Part shown: in pieces, positions 34,379 through 42,789 of the stretch
Numbering within the stretch: the first letter of the stretch is position 1
Layout: the number at the start of each line of letters is the position of its first letter
From: Aeromonas rivipollensis
Lineage (GTDB): Bacteria > Pseudomonadota > Gammaproteobacteria > Enterobacterales > Aeromonadaceae
Reading direction: 5' to 3'
DNA length: 64,000 nucleotides
NCBI RefSeq assembly: GCF_037811135.1
Contig: NZ_CP149130.1
Coordinates: forward strand, 3,034,501 to 3,098,500
Notes under the pieces: generated by a model
What the model was told of the DNA's origin: nothing
Seen by the model: only the letters and a program-made list of their open reading frames with translations
Databases searched by the model: none
Translations under genes and position numbers: made by a program

Positions 34379-37300
34379 TCACAGGGTGAAGCGATAGAAG
34401 ATGTCTACCGCCTGGGCCACCCCGCTCATGGCCTGCAGATAGAGTCTGGGCATCAGCTCGTAGCGCAGCTTGAACTCGGCGATGGGGCTGAACACCCCGA
34501 CACCGTACTGGAACTGCAAGCCGGGCAGCAGGTAGGCCGACAGGGTCACCTGGGTATCGTCGCCGCTCCCTGCGGTGTCGAGGGCTACATCGCTCATGCC
34601 AAGGGACTCCCCGATACTGGAGACAACGCCACTCGCCTGACTCACCGCCCCCGCCACCAGCAGGCCGTTGAAGCCGCCATCCTCGCCACTGGTCTGCAGC
34701 CCCTTGCCGCGCAGCAGATAAGAGAGCTGCTCGGACTGCGCCATCTGCGGCTCGGAATAGACGGTGATCTTCGGCTTGGCCGCCGGTCCCGTCACCCGGA
34801 CCCCGACGGTGACGTTGTCCTCTATGGTGTCGGGATCCCGGTAGGTCTCTATGTTGAGATAGGGCTGATCGATGGGGCCGGAGAAGAGGATCCGCCCCTC
34901 CTTGATAATGAGGTTCTGACCGTAGGCCTTGAAGCGCCCATCCTTGAGCTCCAGCTGACCATTGCCCGCCAGCGGCTTGGAGGGATCCTGGCGAATGCCG
35001 AGCGCCCCCGTCACCTTGGTCTTGAGCCCCATGGCCTCCAGCCGGACATCGTCGCCGAGCCGGATGGCGAGCTTGATCTCCATCGGCAGGGGCGCCGCCT
35101 TGGGCACGGGTGGCAGATCGTCGTAGATGACGGTCACGTCATCGGAGACCGCCACCGCACTCTCCGGCAGCGTCTTGACCAGGATGCGCGACCAGGGAAT
35201 GTCCACCTGACCGCTGACCTTGGTCTCCTCCCCCAGGGAGATGGCGATGTCCGGAGAGACCCTGACCCGACCCATGCCCGGGTACTGGGCTTCCAGATCC
35301 TTGCCCTGGATGGTGAGGCTGCCGGTCACCGGCAGGCTGGCCCAGCTCAGCCATCCCCCCAGCGCCAGCGGCCCCTTGCCCACCAGCATGGAGCCGTCGA
35401 GTTCGGCCCGGTTGCCGTTTATCTTGAGGCGGGTCACCAGCTTGGAGAGCGTCACCATGTCGGAGTGGGTCTGCACCTCCCCCTCCAGCAGGTTCAGCTC
35501 GCCGTACAGCAGGGGCGCGGCCAGGGTGCCATCGAAGCGGGCATCGGCCGAGATGAAGCCTTGCAGGGAGCGCACCTCCGGGATCAGGGGGGCAAAGGTC
35601 GCCAGCTTGAGGTCGTCAAACTTGAGCTGACCCGACAGCAGGCCGCGGCCTGCAGGCTCCTTTATCAGCAGATCGGTGTCGATATTGCCTATCTGTCTGG
35701 AGGCGAAATCGAGCCGGATGGCGGCCTGCTGGCGTTCGAAATCGACTCCGAGCTCGAGGCGCTGGTACTCGGTCTTGAGCTCGTCGGCCACGAAGGTGCC
35801 CGGCGTGGTGCTTACCCTGACATGCAGGGTCGGCTGATTGCCGCGCCAGCTGGCGCGACCGTCGGCCGACAGCACCGCCTGCCAGCGGAAGTTGTCCGGC
35901 AACCAGGGGCGCAGCCGCTTGAGATCGAAGGCATTGAGGGCAAACTCCAGGCTACCCTGGGCAGCGGAAATCTGGCTGCCCTTGACGCAGAGGCTGGCCC
36001 CCTGGGAACCCAGGCAGAAATCCCCCATGGTCAGCTGCTGCCTGGGCAAGTTCAGGTCCAGGGCCCAGGGGGCGGCCAGCGTCCAGCGCCGCAGGGGGGT
36101 CTTCAACTTGAGTTCGGAGAGGGCGCCGCGCCAGCGATCCCCGCGCAGGCTGCCATCCAGGCGCAGATCGGCGGCCAGCGGATCCCCCTTCATGGTCAAG
36201 GTGAGCCCGTGGCGCTCGAGATCCCCGCCAAGGTTGAGCGCCAGCTGGGAGAAGCTATTGCTCCCCTGTACCAGGCTCGCCACCGTCAGGGCCAGCTCGC
36301 CGGCGGGTTTGTCTCCCACCAGGGCGCTGCCCTTGATCACGGTCTCTTTCAGCACTGTCCCGGCATAGGCGAGGCGGCTCGAGGCCAGATCCACATTCAC
36401 CCTCGGCGCCTGCTGGCTGCCGGTGAGACGCACCTGTCCCTTGAGGTCGCCACCAAGGCCGGGATAGATGCCGCCGAGCTTGGGCGCATCTATCTGGGCA
36501 TCCAGCTTCCAGGCCTGGGCGGTGAGCGATCCCTTGGCCTGCAACTGGTTGGGGCCGCTTTGCAGCGCCAGGGCCGGGATGGTCCACTCCATCTTGTCGT
36601 TGCCGCTGAGGGCTCCCTTGAGCGCCAGGGGATACTGGTTGAGCTTGCCCTCGACCTTGAGCTCCGGCAGCGCCAGCTGCCAATGGCCCGCCTCGTCCAG
36701 CTCGAAGCGACTGACTATCTTGCCCGCCAGCGCTCCCTTGATCTCGGGCACCAGCTCGGCCGGGTTGATCCCCTTGAACTCTGTGGTCCCCTGCCACTGG
36801 ACGCCCTTGCGCCATGCCAGCTTGCCATCGAGCTTGAGATCCCCCTTCAGGGCATTGAGCAGTAGCTCGACACGACTCAGCTCGCCAAGATCCCCCTTGC
36901 CCGAGAGCGCCAGCTTGAAGGGAGGCAGGTCAGTGCCCTTGCCGGCGGTCTTGAGATTAAACTGATAGCCCGAGAGCTTGCCCTTGGCGTTCAGGGTGCC
37001 CTTGTCCAGCCGGTAGCTGGGTTCGTCCTTGGCCGCTTTGTGAAGGGGCCAGGAGAGGCTCTTCCAGTCCAGCGCCAGATCGAAGGGCAAGTCGGGATCC
37101 AGCGTCGCCAGGGTCCCCTTGAGATTGGCCGTGATCGGCCCCTTGGCCTTGAGCGCCAGCCCCAGCTTGCCCACAGAGCCAGTCAGTGTCAGGTTTGCCT
37201 GCTCGGTGTCAAGCTCCCACGGCTTAAGCCCCTTGCGTGCCTTGGCATCCAGGGTCAGGGCGAGGGGATAGTCATCCACCAGACGCACATGGCCACTGAG

Positions 37301-38191
37301 CATCAGATCGGCCATGTCATGGCGCAAGGAGAGCTCGCGGATGTCGATGCGATCCTCCTTGGCCGTGGCGAAGAGCAGCAGCTTGTCGAGGCCCTCGATC
37401 AACTCACCCTGCTGATAACGCAGCCTGGTCAGGGTCAGTCCTTCGAGCCGAACGGGGAATGGCAGGCGGATCTCGGGCAGCACTATGGGCGCCGCATTGT
37501 TCGCCTTCGTGGCTTTGCTGTCATGCCCCTGCTTTGCCTTGGCGATGACCGGCTCTTTGGTACCGAGGGGGGATGGGGTCGTCTTGGTCGCCGGCTTGTC
37601 GGCCTTGGCCGTCTTGCTTGCCTTGTCGGTGGGCGCCTTGACCGGGGACGGGTCGAGCAAGGTCACATTCAGGCCATCGAGCACGGGTCCGCGCACGATC
37701 AACCCCTTGCGATCCAGGCTCGCACCGATATCGAGGGACTTAAGAGTCAGCCCCAGCCCGGGCACGGCGACATCCAGATCCGTCACCTTGAGGTTGTCGA
37801 TCTGGATGCGCAGCGGCAGCGGCTGCCAGACGAAGGGCGCTGTCGGCTCTTCGGCGGCAGACTCGGATCGCGCCGCCCGGACCACGGGATGGGTCACCTC
37901 CAGCGACTTGATCCAGATCTTGCCCTGCAGCAACTTGCCGAGATCCCAGTCCAGCTCGGCATGCTCGATCGTGACATCGACCAGCGCATCCTGCCAACCG
38001 AGCCCTTTCAGAGTCCAGCCATAGCCGAGTTGTCCCGCCACCAGCTCCCCCTTGAGGGAGGGCAGCGCCGCCTTGGCCTGTTGCCACAGCCACTGGTTGC
38101 CCGGGTGGCTGAAGCCCAGCAGGCTGACACCGATGAGCAGCAGGAAGAAAAGTCCCATCAGCCACAAGAAAATACGCTTTACCCAGATCAC
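34379..38191 (-). CDS. tamB: TamB, inner-membrane component of the translocation and assembly module
   Basis: Very large AsmA-like protein of about 1270 residues. It has one N-terminal membrane anchor (about 4-26, KRIFLWLMGLFFLLLIG), an extended periplasmic beta-rich body (a lipid-transfer-type groove) and a C-terminal DUF490 domain ending in VDIFYRFTL. Together with TamA it supports outer-membrane protein and phospholipid transport. I prefer the GTG at 38191 (MIWVKRIFLW, with GGGGG upstream) over the TTG at 38242. Residues around 205-230 form a Lys/Ala/Thr-rich low-complexity insert (repeated KA and KT pairs). It follows tamA by 76 bp. Confidence 0.92.
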   Translation of the reverse strand: MIWVKRIFLWLMGLFFLLLIGVSLLGFSHPGNQWLWQQAKAALPSLKGELVAGQLGYGWTLKGLGWQDALVDVTIEHAELDWDLGKLLQGKIWIKSLEVTHPVVRAARSESAAEEPTAPFVWQPLPLRIQIDNLKVTDLDVAVPGLGLTLKSLDIGASLDRKGLIVRGPVLDGLNVTLLDPSPVKAPTDKASKTAKADKPATKTTPSPLGTKEPVIAKAKQGHDSKATKANNAAPIVLPEIRLPFPVRLEGLTLTRLRYQQGELIEGLDKLLLFATAKEDRIDIRELSLRHDMADLMLSGHVRLVDDYPLALTLDAKARKGLKPWELDTEQANLTLTGSVGKLGLALKAKGPITANLKGTLATLDPDLPFDLALDWKSLSWPLHKAAKDEPSYRLDKGTLNAKGKLSGYQFNLKTAGKGTDLPPFKLALSGKGDLGELSRVELLLNALKGDLKLDGKLAWRKGVQWQGTTEFKGINPAELVPEIKGALAGKIVSRFELDEAGHWQLALPELKVEGKLNQYPLALKGALSGNDKMEWTIPALALQSGPNQLQAKGSLTAQAWKLDAQIDAPKLGGIYPGLGGDLKGQVRLTGSQQAPRVNVDLASSRLAYAGTVLKETVIKGSALVGDKPAGELALTVASLVQGSNSFSQLALNLGGDLERHGLTLTMKGDPLAADLRLDGSLRGDRWRGALSELKLKTPLRRWTLAAPWALDLNLPRQQLTMGDFCLGSQGASLCVKGSQISAAQGSLEFALNAFDLKRLRPWLPDNFRWQAVLSADGRASWRGNQPTLHVRVSTTPGTFVADELKTEYQRLELGVDFERQQAAIRLDFASRQIGNIDTDLLIKEPAGRGLLSGQLKFDDLKLATFAPLIPEVRSLQGFISADARFDGTLAAPLLYGELNLLEGEVQTHSDMVTLSKLVTRLKINGNRAELDGSMLVGKGPLALGGWLSWASLPVTGSLTIQGKDLEAQYPGMGRVRVSPDIAISLGEETKVSGQVDIPWSRILVKTLPESAVAVSDDVTVIYDDLPPVPKAAPLPMEIKLAIRLGDDVRLEAMGLKTKVTGALGIRQDPSKPLAGNGQLELKDGRFKAYGQNLIIKEGRILFSGPIDQPYLNIETYRDPDTIEDNVTVGVRVTGPAAKPKITVYSEPQMAQSEQLSYLLRGKGLQTSGEDGGFNGLLVAGAVSQASGVVSSIGESLGMSDVALDTAGSGDDTQVTLSAYLLPGLQFQYGVGVFSPIAEFKLRYELMPRLYLQAMSGVAQAVDIFYRFTL

Positions 38192-38267
38192 AGCGCAGAC
38201 CCCCGAGAAAGAGGCAGCCGCAGCGGCCAGGAGAGAGAACAAAGAGGATGAGTGGGTTCAAACCGGA

Positions 38268-40043
38268 TCATAATTCAGGCCCCAGCGCGAAATGCAGCCG
38301 CAACGGCTTGTCCTCCTCGGAGATGGCCACCGCCAGATCCAGCCTGACCTGGCCTATGGGGGTCACCCAGCGCACCCCGACCCCGGTGCCTATCTTCCAG
38401 GCCTCGCTGTAGTCGACGGTGGCGGTGCCGCCATCCACGAACAGGGCGCCGAGCCACTTGTCGCTGAAGCGGTAGTTGTACTCCAGACTGCCCACGCTGG
38501 TGTAGCGTCCGCCGGTGAGCTTGCCATCCTCGTCCTTCGGCGAGACCGTCTCATAGCCGTAGCCGCGTATGGTCTGATCGCCACCGGTGAAGAAACGCAG
38601 GGAGGGGGGCACCAGCGAGAAGTCATCCCCTATGATGGCCCCCTGCTCGACCCGCATCAGGAAGCGGTGATCCTCCCCCAGGGTGCGCAGCCACTTGCTG
38701 CGCCCCCACACCCGCATGAAGTTGATGTCCGAGCCCCAGTAAGGGCTGGAGAATTCCGTCGTCAGTTGCTGACGATCCCCCCAGTCCGGCACCAGGCCGC
38801 CGCGCACCCGCAACCGCGACCAGGAGACACCGGGGATCAGCAGCAGACTGTTCCCCTCGTCGTTGCCCTGCACGTAGCGCTCGTTCTCCAGCCGGATGAA
38901 GACGTCCCTGTCCCAGCTCTCCGGCCGCCGCTTCCAGCGGTGCACCCCCAAGGTGGCGAGATCGGATCGGGTATCGTTGTTGTCGGTGTACTGGTAGCCG
39001 GCCTGCAGGGAGTAGTAGTCCCGCAGCGGATTGCCGACCGGGATCTGGTAGTCGAAACTGAGCTCCGCCTCCGGGGCCGAGATCTTGGCGGTGCTGGAGA
39101 GGCTGTGGCCATAGCGGTTGACCCAGGGCTTCTCCCAGGTGGCACTCAGGCGCGGCCCCACGTCAGTGGCATAGCCGACACCGACCTCTATCTCGTGGTC
39201 GACCCGGTTCGAGAGGGTCACCTGCACCGGCACCCTATTGCCCTCGGCCTGGCTGATCATGGGCTTGATGTCCACCTGCTTGAACAGCTTGGTGGAGGAG
39301 ACGTCCTGGGACATCTCGGCCAGCCGGATCGCCAGATAGGGATCGCCGCTCTTGATGTTGATGAGCGGCCGGATGAGGCGCAGGGCCTCCGGCGTCGCAT
39401 CGTAGTGGATCTCGCCGAAGTGATAGCGGGGACCGGAGCGGAACAGGATATAGATCTCGGCCTTGCCCTGATCCGGGAAGACCTTCACCTGGCTCTTGCT
39501 GATCTTGGCGTCAAAGTAGCCCCGCGCCAGCCCCAGGCTGCCGAGATCCGCCTTGATGGACTCGTACTTGCCGTGGTTGAGGGGATCCCCCTCCTTCAGG
39601 GGCAGCTTGTCCAGCAGCTCGCTGTAGACCTCGTCGCTACCCGCCTCCCCTTCCAGCAGAATGTCGAGGCGCGAGATCAGCACTGGCTCCCCCCGCGCTA
39701 TCTCGATCACCACCTTGGCGGGGGATTTCTTGTCGCGCTTGAGGGTGATCTTCGGCTGGTAGTAGCCATAGACCTGCAGGGCTTTTTGCACGCTCTCGGT
39801 GATCTTGGCGCGGGCGGGACGATACTGACGCTCCTGGTAGACCGGCAGGGCATTGAGATAGGCCTCGACGTTATCCTTCTGCTCCCCCTTGATGCCCTTG
39901 ATCTGATAGGTCAGCTTGGCCGCCATGGCAGGAGCCACCAGCAGCCACAGACAGAGGGCGAGCAGCAAGGTGCCGGGCCCACGACGACCGGTTCGCCCGG
40001 GTGAGCTGAACCCGGCAGGCAAAATAGGATGGCATCCTGTCAA
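38268..40043 (-). CDS. tamA: TamA, outer-membrane Omp85-family protein
   Basis: Outer-membrane barrel partner of TamB, with 591 residues from the listed start. The signal peptide has core LLLALCLWLLVAPAMA. Three POTRA domains lie at about 45-290. The Omp85 barrel has the GGDQTIRGYGYE lid-loop motif and GTGVGVRWVTPIGQVRLDLA, and ends in ALGPEL as in E. coli TamA. The start is odd: no in-frame ATG precedes the signal peptide, so initiation must be at a TTG (40043, or an internal TTG 7 codons later). The 5' neighbourhood is a long intergenic region. Confidence 0.92.
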   Translation of the reverse strand: MTGCHPILPAGFSSPGRTGRRGPGTLLLALCLWLLVAPAMAAKLTYQIKGIKGEQKDNVEAYLNALPVYQERQYRPARAKITESVQKALQVYGYYQPKITLKRDKKSPAKVVIEIARGEPVLISRLDILLEGEAGSDEVYSELLDKLPLKEGDPLNHGKYESIKADLGSLGLARGYFDAKISKSQVKVFPDQGKAEIYILFRSGPRYHFGEIHYDATPEALRLIRPLINIKSGDPYLAIRLAEMSQDVSSTKLFKQVDIKPMISQAEGNRVPVQVTLSNRVDHEIEVGVGYATDVGPRLSATWEKPWVNRYGHSLSSTAKISAPEAELSFDYQIPVGNPLRDYYSLQAGYQYTDNNDTRSDLATLGVHRWKRRPESWDRDVFIRLENERYVQGNDEGNSLLLIPGVSWSRLRVRGGLVPDWGDRQQLTTEFSSPYWGSDINFMRVWGRSKWLRTLGEDHRFLMRVEQGAIIGDDFSLVPPSLRFFTGGDQTIRGYGYETVSPKDEDGKLTGGRYTSVGSLEYNYRFSDKWLGALFVDGGTATVDYSEAWKIGTGVGVRWVTPIGQVRLDLAVAISEEDKPLRLHFALGPEL

Positions 40044-40571
40044 ACGTCAATTTCCCCGAATAACATAAGTAAAAAACTGTTCGATTTAGAATGATAATGG
40101 GGCTCACCCCAGGCGAGCGCGGCTCATCCTAGCATAACCGCTGTCGCGAAATCCCCCTCTCCCCCGGGGCTGGCGTCCTCTTCCGGAGCCGGCTTTCAGG
40201 GGGGCATGACAGGGAAAACGGCCCGCCAACGGGGAAAGTGCGCACTCTCCCGGCAAGGGGCGTACAAAAAAACGGCACTCAAGTCCGATACCGGCGGTGC
40301 CTTCCCGTCGCCACCCGCGGCGCTGTTGCGTTTGCCACGCGACAGCCCCTGTCGGACGCCCCCCGGCCCTGAGACCCCGGATGCCCTGGCAGGCTTGACA
40401 TCATCGTCTGGGGCCCCCATTGCCATATCCTGCTATTGAACAGGAAAATAAGTTTAAATCAACAACTTGAATAGGTGGCACTAAAGCTTCGTTCAATCCA
40501 ATCGATTTATCCCGCTGCCACTGCCTCCTTCCCTGCCCCACACTGATGTCATCAATCGCAGGAGAGATCCC
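40044..40571. other. Intergenic region, 528 bp
   Basis: Divergent promoter region between tamA and a small membrane protein gene. A 77-codon open frame (40206-40439) is Pro/Ala-rich with no ribosome site and looks non-coding. No hairpin terminator or recognisable operator is seen. Confidence 0.5.
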
Positions 40572-40946
40572 ATGCCCTTACGTAGCGAACAACTGGCTGA
40601 CTACATAGCCGACAGACTCGAATTCGTCACCTTCCTGGCCTGTTGCAGTGCCCTGCTGGCCCTGCTGACCGGCATGAACGGCCAGCAGGCCCTGGCCTTC
40701 ACCGCCCTCAACCTGCCCTTCGGTCTCGCCCTGCTGCTGGGCCTGGCCATACTGGCACCGCTGCCGGCCCACTGGCGCCTGCCCGGGATAGCCCTGCTGC
40801 TGGTCGGCGGCGCCCTGCTCACCCTGCAGCTCGGCGGCGACTGGCTCAATCCCCTGGCCATCTGGAGCCTCTACGCCCTGCTGGGGCTGGAGATACTGTG
40901 GCAGTCTCGCCCCAGGGCGCGTCTGGCGACCCATACCCGCGGCTGA
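40572..40946 (+). CDS. Small integral membrane protein, hypothetical
   Basis: Protein of 124 residues with three or four hydrophobic helices (about 18-36, 43-61, 68-87 and 92-108) and a basic C-terminus (QSRPRARLATHTRG). It is unrecognised. GGAGAG lies at about five bases from the ATG, so it is probably translated. It is followed 80 bp later by ppiC on the same strand. Confidence 0.65.
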   Translation: MPLRSEQLADYIADRLEFVTFLACCSALLALLTGMNGQQALAFTALNLPFGLALLLGLAILAPLPAHWRLPGIALLLVGGALLTLQLGGDWLNPLAIWSLYALLGLEILWQSRPRARLATHTRG

Positions 40947-41025
40947 TGTGCCGCCGGCGGGGCTGACGCGCGCGCCGAATTGGAGTACCCTTGCGCCCCC
41001 TTTACCATCGCCGAGGAGCGTTCCG

Positions 41026-41304
41026 ATGAAAAAAGCCTGTGCCCAGCACATCCTGGTCAAGACCGAGAAAGAGTGTCTCGAGATCAAGGAAAAACTCGCC
41101 AAGGGTGCCGACTTCGGCCAGATGGCCAAGCGCTTCTCCACCTGCGCCTCCGCCAAGCGCAGCGGCGATCTGGGGGAGTTCTCCAAGGGGGACATGGTCA
41201 AGGCCTTCGACGATGCCGTCTTCAAGGGGGAACTCCTGACCGTGCTGGGGCCGGTGCGCACCAAGTTCGGCTTCCACCTCATCAAGGTGCTCTACCGCAG
41301 CTGA
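41026..41304 (+). CDS. ppiC: Peptidyl-prolyl cis-trans isomerase C (parvulin)
   Basis: Single-domain parvulin of 92 residues, the same size as E. coli PpiC. It lacks a signal peptide, so it is cytoplasmic. The family pattern is KKACAQHILVKTEKE, RFSTCASAKRSGDLGEFSKGDMVKAFDDAVF and GPVRTKFGFHLIKV. The start at 41026 has GAGGAGCG upstream; earlier in-frame starts lack support. Confidence 0.95.
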   Translation: MKKACAQHILVKTEKECLEIKEKLAKGADFGQMAKRFSTCASAKRSGDLGEFSKGDMVKAFDDAVFKGELLTVLGPVRTKFGFHLIKVLYRS

Positions 41305-41507
41305 GGGCTGGCGCCCTTCCCCGTGTCCCCTCTACCCTGACAAGGGCGCCCGCCGGCTCCCTGCCCGGCCGGGCCCTGACCACCGCCCTGCAGCCCCTGC
41401 ATGCAGGGCGGCAAAAAGTGCCAAGATAAAGATAATTTACTAACGTTATCAGGTAATTAAGTTTATCCTTCTGGGCATTGCTCCATCATAACCAGTGGAT
41501 CCTGCAT

Positions 41508-42218
41508 ATGCACAGCTATTTGTGGTGGCCCCTGCTGGCCTGGTTGCTGCCCCTGGGGGGCGCCCTCGGCAGCCGGGCTCATCTCTGGCCCTGGTGGGTC
41601 GGTTTCACCCTCTGCCTCGCGAGCGCCCTGATAAGTCTCTGGCTACTGCTGCGCCTGCCCTGGCGCTACCGCAGCTCCCCCTGTCTATGGGCCGATGCCT
41701 GGGGCATAGCCCCCCTGCTGCTGCCCCTGCTGTTTGTCGTTCAGGCACTGCGCTCGCCCCTCACCAACGACGTCAGCACGGATCCCTATCATCCGCCCCG
41801 ACTGCTGTGGGCAGAGCAGCTGAGAACGGCGCAGGATCTCCCCGTCAACGCCCCTCCCTTGCAAGTATTTCCCGGCAACCCCGGTCCTCTCTATACCCAT
41901 GCCTCCCCGGCCGAGGTGCTCGCCGAGGCAGAGGAGCTGATGACGGAGCTCGGCTGGCGGGTGCGCCCAGGCCCGGACGGCCTCGATGCCGTGGTCACCA
42001 CCGGCTGGTTCGGCTTTGAGGATGATGTTGCGCTGCGGGTCTTTACGGGCCCCAAGGAGACCCGGGTCGACATGCGATCCGCCTCCCGCCAGGGGCGCAG
42101 CGATCTGGGGGTCAACCGGGGGCGGATCCTGAACTTCCTGAACCGGCTCAACGAGCGGCTGGGGGGGGCCTACAAACCCAAGATGCAGAGACTCGACGAG
42201 GAACAACATGCGCATTGA
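41508..42218 (+). CDS. DUF1499 domain membrane protein
   Basis: Protein of about 236 residues with three hydrophobic N-terminal helices (about 5-24, 30-48 and 68-84). A soluble DUF1499 domain follows (about 130-220, FGFEDDVALRVFTGPKETRVDMRSASRQGRSDLGVNRGRI). The function is unknown. An in-frame TTG 10 codons earlier is a weaker start. Its 3' end overlaps the start of the ynjA-like gene by 11 bp, so it is probably the first gene of the ynj-type operon. Confidence 0.85.
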   Translation: MHSYLWWPLLAWLLPLGGALGSRAHLWPWWVGFTLCLASALISLWLLLRLPWRYRSSPCLWADAWGIAPLLLPLLFVVQALRSPLTNDVSTDPYHPPRLLWAEQLRTAQDLPVNAPPLQVFPGNPGPLYTHASPAEVLAEAEELMTELGWRVRPGPDGLDAVVTTGWFGFEDDVALRVFTGPKETRVDMRSASRQGRSDLGVNRGRILNFLNRLNERLGGAYKPKMQRLDEEQHAH

Positions 42219-42789
42219 GGTCAAGCCGGATCGGGAATATGCCTGGTTTATCCGCCCCTTTTTCTGGCTGCAGCAACGCAACTACGGTCAGGTGCTGGTA
42301 CCGGGCAAGTGCTGGGGCCGCTCGCCGCGCCTGTTTGCCGCCGTCGCCACCCTCTACGGCGTCATCAACCGCAAGCGCTCCCCCATAGACCCCGTGCTGC
42401 GCTCCCTGGTGACGGTACGGGTCTCCCAGCTCAACTGGTGCCGCTTCTGCGTCGACATCAACGCCATGACCCTCATCAAGCGGGCGGGCTCCAGCGACAA
42501 GGTGGAGGCGCTGGCCCAGTGGCGCACCAGCCCCTTGTTCGATGCGCGGGAGCGGGCGGTGCTCGACTACACCGAGGCCATGACCGGGCTGGACGGGGTG
42601 AGTGACGAGCAGGCAGCCCGCCTCAAGCCCTGGTTCGATGACGATGCCCTGGTGGAGCTGACCGGCCTCATCGCCTTCCAGAACATGTCGGCCAAGTTCA
42701 ATGCCGCCCTCGACATAGCCCCCCAGGGCTTCTGCCAGTTGCCGGTGCAGCCCGAGCGCCCGGCGCCCTCCGACAGGGATGGCCAATGA
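42208..42789 (+). CDS. ynjA: Carboxymuconolactone decarboxylase/AhpD-like protein, YnjA type
   Basis: Protein of 193 residues matching E. coli YnjA. Shared pattern: NYGQVLVPGKCWGRSP, KRSPIDPVLRSLVTVRVSQ, and the redox-type CxxC in WCRFCVDINAM. AhpD-like folds of this kind often use the Cys pair with a nearby His in thiol redox chemistry; the role of YnjA is unproven. It overlaps the genes on both sides. In E. coli it also lies next to ynjB. Confidence 0.88.
   Translation: MRIEVKPDREYAWFIRPFFWLQQRNYGQVLVPGKCWGRSPRLFAAVATLYGVINRKRSPIDPVLRSLVTVRVSQLNWCRFCVDINAMTLIKRAGSSDKVEALAQWRTSPLFDARERAVLDYTEAMTGLDGVSDEQAARLKPWFDDDALVELTGLIAFQNMSAKFNAALDIAPQGFCQLPVQPERPAPSDRDGQ

Noticed and set aside
40206..40439. 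A 77-codon plus-strand frame in the tamA upstream region
   Set aside because: Pro/Ala-rich, no ribosome site and no family resemblance; treated as non-coding.
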